Below are positions 57,569 through 64,000 of a stretch of 64,000 nt of DNA, one piece after another. The notes beneath the pieces are model-generated. The model was not told where the DNA came from, did no database searches, and worked only from the letters and a program-made list of their open reading frames with translations. The translations under genes and the position numbers were made by a program. The stretch comes from Nymphaea colorata (taxonomy: Eukaryota > Streptophyta > Magnoliopsida > Nymphaeales > Nymphaeaceae). The stretch is from assembly GCF_008831285.2 (NCBI RefSeq), contig NC_045147.1, positions 13,618,854 through 13,682,853 on the forward strand. Direction: 5' to 3'. Every line of letters starts with the position of its first letter. Position 1 is the stretch's first letter.

Positions 57569-58684
57569 AAGAGTTGTTTAGGAATCAATCTTCTTAATTG
57601 CTTGTTGAGGATTTGATTTACATAAATTTTCAGTGCTTTAGGTAGAAACATAATGCTGCTGTTACCTTTCATAACCCTTCCTGTGGTTAGCGCCTTCTTT
57701 GAGTTGCTGGAGCCGTCAACTGCCTTCTTTTGTTGGATCCTTCTTCAATCTCCTCAGATCTAGTCAAAGATTTTCCAATGGTTTCGTCAACAGGAACCAA
57801 ATACTTTCTCTTGTGCGAAAATGAGACATTAATATTCCGATTCAATGTTCATATTAAAGGGATATCTTTCCCCCAATACCAACTAATGCAAGTATACAAT
57901 TTCATTTTGTAAAGTACGAAGTCATCTATGCAAGGTTAGAAGCACACCCAACTTTGTCTCAACCTGAGGCTCGGCAAAATGGGCTAGAACTGGCCCGATG
58001 CCTTTGCCGGCAGCCTGAACCCCTTCCTACAACTAATCGCCCATAACTAAAGGCAAGCCAATATGGGATTGTAGAGTTCGTACTCTAGCTGCAGTGTCGC
58101 CTCATCTATATTTTTACGTTCCAAGACAGATAAAATAGTTTGTGAAGAGACTTTCAGGATAAGGATGGAAAACAAATTGTCAGTCACCTTAATGGGTTGC
58201 GATCCGTCCAACTTTTCATCTGTGTGGATATTGACAACTCAAATAAGCACCTTACACATCCCCTACTCATATTACATATATGGTTTCAGTTTTTCTTTTG
58301 CATCAACCTATCCCATTTCTGCACATCATCACCTTACCTGACTTTCGCATAAACCACACTCTACATGCGAAGATCTGCCACCGGATTTTGTTTCTCGCTT
58401 CTTCTCTACTGCTTGTTTGTGTTTTTTGATATTTTATTGTTTGTGTTCTCGCTCTCTATCTCTCTCTCTCTCTCACTCAGAAAAAAAGATAAGTTAAAAA
58501 ATCGAGTGTAATACTTAAAAGACAGTTCTCTCATAGTGGTGTTCCATGTGCCTCGAATTATTAACGTACTACCTCTAAAAAATATGATTCCATTCGAATA
58601 TCTAATACCTGCCTATCCCAACTCTATATAGCGGAGTTCTCCTTCTACAAGAAGAAAGACTTTGCCCTCAGATTCGCCACCATT
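57160..58684. other. Gene-free stretch
   Basis: AT microsatellite at 57536-57569 and a small CT repeat at 58455-58474; no coding signature. Confidence 0.45.
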
Positions 58685-58975
58685 CCCAATGGGAGAGCTA
58701 GAGCCAGGTCGGGCCAGACCAACTGAGGACCAAGCCCAACCATCATGGATTAAGCTCAAGCCCAGCTCAGTCTAATTTAAATAAAAAATTAAAATATTTA
58801 TGTCATATATATAAATATGTAACATATATTAATAAAATATATTATATTGAGCCAAGGGAGACCTAGCCCAACCCAATGTCGGCCAGAAAAAGAGCGGCCG
58901 ATTCATTGTCAGGCCAACGCCAGCTGAAACCCATTTTTACGGCTTAGGCTGGGGCTTAGTGCTCAACCTTAAGTT
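58685..58975. mobile_element. Small element with GC-rich ends and AT-rich core, second copy
   Basis: Outer parts contain GGTCGGGCCAGACC and AAGCCCAGCTCAG on the left, and GCCCAACCCAATG and GGCTGGGGCTTAG on the right, around an A/T core (58780-58850). Same architecture as 2533-2768. Confidence 0.5.
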
Positions 58976-60677
58976 TGACTTCTTCTCGTTGCTTCGTTTG
59001 ACATTTATTTTTGTGTTTAACTTCGTGGGAATCGACCCAACTTTTCCTGTCTTTAGCTGGTAATTGATTTCCTATTGCGATCCCGCGGATCTTTGATAAT
59101 TCTAGAAAATTACTCTGTTGAAAAGTGATTAGCAGGGAGAAAAGGGTCACCCTCTGCTTCTATATATGGTGAGCTTGGACGAACAATCTTTGTCAAAGAA
59201 GAATCTTACTTTCCCAATCTCTTAAATCATAACTACAGTACAAAGCAAGTCATGTCTTAAGAAAGAGTTTACTTATTATTAAAGAAAAGCCACATAACTT
59301 AATTTCGTTACAAGAAAAACCATCATTTATTCTTCCTCTTCTTCTTTCCCTTCTTGATGTGTAGAAACTTTCAGACCAACGAAGCAAGTCCAAGTCGCCA
59401 TGCTTTTCGGGAATACCACCATAAAAAAATAATGCAAGAAAAAACAGAAAACATTAAAGCAAAAGAGGTGGCGGTGTTAGTGGGTGATGTGTAGGGCTCA
59501 AAGCAGGGCATATGCTTCAAAGTCAAACTTCCAAAGGCCCAAGAACAGATAAGTGTGGAGTCGGTGGCTTGCGTGGTGGGGATGCAAGTGCTGCTGCTTT
59601 CTTCAAGTTTTATTACTTAAAAAGAAAGAAGCTGAGTGAGACGGAGTTTACATCGAACTGTACTTGTTGAATAAGAAACTTGGTGTTGGTGGAAGCAAAC
59701 TCTGCCAGCAGAAAGCGACTACAGTTCCCGAGTCGACCTTCTTAAGCTCCAGGTTAATTTGAAAGCCCATCTCTCTTTCTTTCTTTCTTTCTTTCTGAGT
59801 GCAGTTTCCTCGTGTTGCCAAATGAGTGGAGGTCAAGCTCGGCACCAATCAACGTGGCCGTCTTTTATGGCATCCGTGCAGTGCCGGCCGGCCTCTAGCC
59901 GGCTGAATCTGCAGACATTTTTTCATGGAAATCTTCTTCCCCCCCACACAGACACTCTCCCTCTCTCGCTTGCATGCCACGGCTCTTTGTGGGGAGTACG
60001 TCGACGTGAATGCCGAAAAGGGGAGTTAATATTTAAATCAAGATCATGGCCCGGAAATTAAGACCCTTAAGTTCTTGCTGATCTTTTACCATACCTTGTT
60101 GTCTGAATGACTTTATTGGCATTACTCAAATCACTTCTCTCTGTCGCTTGCTTTTGGAACCGGGAAATGTCTGGAGGGCCCATATCAAAAGATTAATGGA
60201 GAAATGAACCAGAAAAGACTGAGAGTACGTGCAGAGGAAAACCCTATGTTGAACCTGGTGAGAAAAAACACCCGATGTCTGTGTATGTATTTATATCTGG
60301 AGGACCAACGTCAGATTAATTCAGTTATCTCTCGGCTGCCATCTTCTATTCTTGAAAAATTTACAAAATAATCAACAAACTTTTGAGGCACTTACAAAGG
60401 ACAAAACTTACACATGTCCATTTGAATCCATAAGACAATTTACAAAAAGATAAATGCTTGAGGAATGAATACATTAAAATAATACTTTAAAAGCTATCTA
60501 ATGTTAATAAAAAAACCTCTCTCTCTCTCTAGATTATTTCCAACATGAAAGAAGAACTCTAGATAAAAGGGGTCACTCTCCCAGACGTCAACATCTGGGT
60601 TGGTGCCTGAACTCGATCACATGTCCCTGTCCTCTGTTAGCTGCCAATCCTCGCGTAGTGCGATCCAGCACCATCGA

Positions 60678-60680
<3 letters not shown>

Positions 60681-60709
<29 letters not shown>
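60681..60709. repeat. (CT)n microsatellite
   Basis: About 14 CT units, followed 45 bases later by an ATT/ATA trinucleotide-rich tract to 60793. Confidence 0.9.
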
Positions 60710-60874
60710 TCTTTAACTTTGTACGACTCTTAACCAAAGACCATTCATTTTTTCTCTATTATTATTATTATATTATTATATTTTATTATTATTGTCATTA
60801 TGTTCTATTAAGCTGTCCCAAACATGAAGAAATTAATGGTATTAAAACTTGGCTTGTTCTTGGAATGAATTGAG

Positions 60875-60970
60875 CAATGTCCCACTTGAGATCAACGAAC
60901 GCTTGTGATGTAGTGAGATTTGAATGCTAACACTGTGGAGCCTGAGCATGAACCGGCTGCTTAATAACTC
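60875..60970. repeat. Dispersed repeat, copy 2 (SINE-like candidate)
   Basis: Partner of 54515-54610 in the same orientation, with about 75-80% identity by eye. Confidence 0.5.
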
Positions 60971-61299
60971 TCCAATTTGGAGAATGATTTTTTTCCCTTG
61001 AGAACCACACGTTTCTGATGCATAAAGTGTGTGGGATAAAATATGACATGCATGGAAGTTTGGTTGCTGCTTTTGGCAGCAAAACCACACTTTTATGCAA
61101 ACAATGGAATTCGGTGCCTCATGTGCCCCAAGAGCATAGATTTGGTGTGTGCATGATTGACTACGTACTGTATAAATACCATATAGCACAAAATTGTAAA
61201 GTCCCGTTCAACTTTTTGAACCATTTACAAGCCACTGTGCAACTTAACGCAACCACTCAACCCAACTCTCAAACACCGTAGAGAGGGTAGCACCTGCTT

Positions 61300-61745
61300 T
61301 GACAAAGGTTAAAAGCATAATAAAACATAATGACATACCACCAGGTTTAGAGAAATGAAAGCATACGAGAGAGAGAGAGAGAGAGCCGATAAAATGAAAA
61401 TGTATATCAAAATTGAGGGACAAGACGTCCCCTAGATACAAAAATTGAGGACAAGAAGTCCCCTAGTTACAGTAACAAACCGCAAGACAAGCAAAAGAGG
61501 AAGTATGAATACAACGTACAGAAAAACAAAAAAATGGGTAGAAAAAGAGTGGAAGGACGGACCGACATCATCTCCTAGTCGCAGAAAGATGACGACGTCG
61601 CAGCTGAATGGCAAAATGAACATCTCCCTGCACAAGTCGAGCCACAGATTCCGGTAAAGAGAAGGTGCCCCTGAAGACCCTGTTGTTGCGCTCCTCCCAA
61701 ATGCGCCACCAAGCTGAAATGAGCCACAACCTCCAAAAGAGATGT
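61300..61745 (-). mobile_element. LINE 3'-end fragment
   Basis: On the minus strand from about 61740 the frame reads WLISAWWRIWEERNNRVFRG, the typical end of plant LINE reverse-transcriptase ORFs just after the zinc-binding domain. It continues SLPESVARLVQGDVHFAI to about 61590 and then stops. A T-rich 3' UTR follows. That UTR holds a diverged tandem pair (61409-61439 and 61440-61469, both with AAAATTGAGG-ACAAGA and GTCCCCTAG). 5'-truncated, inactive. Confidence 0.72.
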
Positions 61746-61746
61746 T

Positions 61747-62160
61747 AATAGGTCAGATTCGAACTAAATATACTCTTAACTATATCTTTTTTATCGGATA
61801 TACATATGCCTGCATTCGAACTGAATATGAATGAAGAAAAGTCATATCTAAGTCCAAATCTCATGTTTAATTTTACAATCCAAATCTGATTCGAATTCAT
61901 ATCAAAATCCGAATCTGAATTTTGAATTGCATCTAACTCATTTTCAAAATATAAGAGCATTGGACATAGGATATTTATTTAAAACCAATTCCAGTCTAAA
62001 TTTGAATCCAAATCCTGATTGAATATTATGTATATTTGAATCCGATTTAATTATGAATTTGATCCGACATTAAGTTTTTATTTTTTTCATATCCAACTTC
62101 TTAGGAACAGTTCAGTCAAATATACCATTCAACTTGGATATATTGACATCCCTAATTGAA
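61747..62160. repeat. AT-rich repeat-like region with GAATCCGAATCTG motifs
   Basis: Many diverged copies of TTTGAATCCGA/TCCGAATCTGA-like words in both orientations, ending near TTGACATCCCTAATTG. It looks like a decayed non-autonomous element of a type common in plant intergenic DNA; boundaries not clear. Confidence 0.35.
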
Positions 62161-62469
62161 TCCTTTCAATTGTTACTTTTATTCTAAGGATGGTTTTGAA
62201 ATTCCTAGATAAGTTGATTCGCACATAAACTTCCAGTACTTGTATGACTGGATTTATTTATATGAAAAAAAGTACGGAGTTAGAATAAATTTTACAATTT
62301 CTTTGTTTATAAATGTTCATGTGCAGTTAAACCTTGAATGATGAGAAAGAGTGAGGGTGTGATCATGGAGCCAACATTATTCTCTGTCATCGTCAGGGCG
62401 AATGATTTGTCACCGATATCGCATCACATGCATTTATTTCATTCCTTCGGCAAAAACTATCGCCTTTTT

Positions 62470-62820
62470 GCATCCGTCGAAATAATAAAATCGAAGCATT
62501 TGTCTCCAAGCTCGGAATGCCATTATTCGCCCATGGCCGATCTTCATCAGCTTTTTTATAACATGAGTTCCCAATTATTCCTGATCTGTTCAGAACAATA
62601 TGGATCCCTTCCTCTGCAGATTCAGCAGATACCCAAAAAAAAAAAAAACATTATATAAAAAGCCTTTTGCACCGAAAGCGGTGATACGTTTGTTTCTTTC
62701 TTCTTTGATATTAGTATATAAAGATATACCAACTGACATATACGAACAGCGGTTTCAGATTCTTCTTTTTTAAAAGGAAATGAGAAATGAGCTTCAACTG
62801 TTCAGAGTCCATTGCATAAT
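62470..62820. repeat. Duplicated anonymous segment, copy 2
   Basis: Related to 56770-57125 (see that entry). This copy has an extra poly-A run (62636-62650) and about 60 bases inserted after CTTCTTTGAT. Confidence 0.65.
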
Positions 62821-62829
62821 TGAGTTTCT

Positions 62830-63115
62830 AACGGCCCTGGATCGTTTTTAAATACACTATCATTGTCTTTCGCATTTGATTTGATGATCAACAGAATAAA
62901 ATTCAGAAAGGCTTCTGCTTTATCAAAATCTTCGAAAATGGGATCTAACCTCGGGATGATACTAACAGAAGATCATAGCTACTACTGATTTCTTTCCACC
63001 ATCAGAACTGCATATGATCTTCATATTGGAGGTGATTAGAACTGCATATGAACTGTGCAAACTGCATTGAATAGTTCAAGAAGGGTACAACCTCCTGACT
63101 CTAGGCATATACGCG
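62830..63115. other. Nothing recognised
   Basis: Short AT-rich intergenic stretch without gene or repeat signature. Confidence 0.4.
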
Positions 63116-63116
63116 T

Positions 63117-63270
63117 CAGTGGCGGATGTGGCCCATTTTTGCATAATTTGCTTTATTTATATGTAAAAACTTCATTATGTTTCAGTTAAATTTTACAAAT
63201 GAGTGCCCCTTAACATATGAACTTTAAACTTAGAATGCCCCCTTGCCAAAAATTTCTGAATCCACCACTG
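63117..63270. mobile_element. Short hAT-like non-autonomous element
   Basis: 154 bp with ends CAGTGGCGGAT (63117-63127) and TCCACCACTG (63261-63270), imperfect inverses that match the CAGTGGCGGA ends of a widespread plant element type. Flanking 8-mers ATACGCGT and ATGCTTGT agree at five of eight positions, as a decayed 8-bp target duplication might. Confidence 0.5.
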
Positions 63271-63691
63271 ATGCTTGTAAGCATATGCTTAACAACAGAA
63301 TTACTATTTGGAGAACAAATATCACAGCTTCAGTTAGGCTAAGAAATTGTCTTGTTGCACTTTGTGGAGGTTTTGAACAGGTTTAAATGTCATTTGCCAA
63401 ACATATATGGATTTTACAACCGAAGTCTGGATTTTACAAACTTAATCATATCTCTGAGGTTACTGTGATTACTTTAGAAAAAATGTCATTTGCCAAACAT
63501 ATATGGCTGTAATGCTTTAGTACTATCTATGTAGCAGTCACATTTTACACGACTGTTTTTCCTTTCGGTACACTCCATGACTGTTTTACTGGTTGGACCT
63601 AGCTTGCAATGTTATATTACTTTCTTTCTCCCTTTCTGACCTTAAAGTTGGTGGAACGTAAGATCGAGAAGCGACACTAGAAGTAACTTCT

Positions 63692-63693
<2 letters not shown>

Positions 63694-63739
<46 letters not shown>

Positions 63740-63762
63740 TAGATAGATATATATATATATAT
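63694..63762. repeat. (AT)n-(GATA)n-(AT)n microsatellite
   Basis: About 22 AT units, three GATA units and a second AT run. Confidence 0.95.
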
Positions 63763-63924
63763 TGTGTGGAAAGACGTAGGTATGAAAGCCTCTATATATT
63801 AGATTTGTAGGGTAAGTTCTAAATATAGATGGGATGAGATGGTATAGAATAAATTGCAAATATGAAAGATTATTTTTCTAAAGAGATCAAAGTACCGCTT
63901 TGATGAGAAAAGTTGGGGAAGGGT

Positions 63925-64000
63925 AAGGGTGGGTATCGGGTCGGGCCGAGCTGGCCAGCCCAGCCCAGCCCGGCCCGGCCCGGGTCAAATTCCGGGCCCA
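63925..64000. mobile_element. GC-rich element end, cut by the window edge
   Basis: GGGTCGGGCCGAGC then repeated AGCCC and GGCCC words. Resembles the left end of the elements at 2533-2768 and 58685-58975; the rest lies outside the window. Confidence 0.45.

Larger units (their letters stand above)
58980..61240. other. Gene-free stretch
   Basis: CTTT repeat (59772-59796), CT repeat (60681-60709) and TTA-type repeat (60756-60793). Open frames up to 115 codons show no motif. Confidence 0.45.

Noticed and set aside
1-64000. tRNA, rRNA, known conserved miRNA precursors and CRISPR arrays
   Set aside because: Scanned by eye for conserved motifs and common miRNA cores; none found. CRISPR arrays are not expected in plant nuclear DNA, and the regular arrays here are microsatellites or local tandem repeats.

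Overview
This is nuclear DNA of a flowering plant. Evidence: spliced genes with clean GT-AG introns, a NGATHA-type B3 transcription factor, plant heavy-metal-associated isoprenylated proteins (HIPPs), copia and LINE retroelement debris, many small inverted-repeat elements, and abundant CT/GA and AT microsatellites. I cannot name the species. Gene density is low: five confident host genes and one tentative small one in 64 kb.

Layout: 1-1.4 kb holds a decayed copia polyprotein (minus strand) that runs off the left edge. 1.4-17.2 kb is gene-poor, with small inverted-repeat elements near 2.5, 5.7 and 6.3 kb and a LINE 3' remnant near 7.9-8.9 kb. 17.25-18.28 kb is a single-exon NGATHA-like B3 gene (minus) with a TATA box and a GA-repeat leader. 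24.6-39.0 kb is one large minus-strand gene that I assembled from seven exons with matching splice phases. It encodes a 1,292-residue plant protein of unknown function. Its 7.85-kb first intron contains an LTR-like segment, a truncated U2 snRNA copy, a defective LINE and two inverted-repeat elements. 39-46 kb holds a tentative 63-residue ORF (42.4 kb) and several repeats. 46.0-51.6 kb is a cluster of three HMA-domain genes: two farnesylation-motif HIPPs on the plus strand flank an inverted atypical member. 51.6-64 kb is gene-poor, with a 287-bp foldback element, a duplicated anonymous segment, a LINE 3' end and long AT repeats.

The HIPP-like genes probably arose by local duplication; the outer two share both intron positions and an identical 76-nt second exon length. 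The NGATHA-like gene is expected to be a transcriptional repressor in organ growth or carpel development. No operon-like or defence-like system was seen. The most unusual items are the 48-nt U2 snRNA 5'-end copy, the repeat-loaded intron of the large gene, and a 37-residue internal tandem duplication in that gene's protein. All calls come from reading the sequence; no database search was run.
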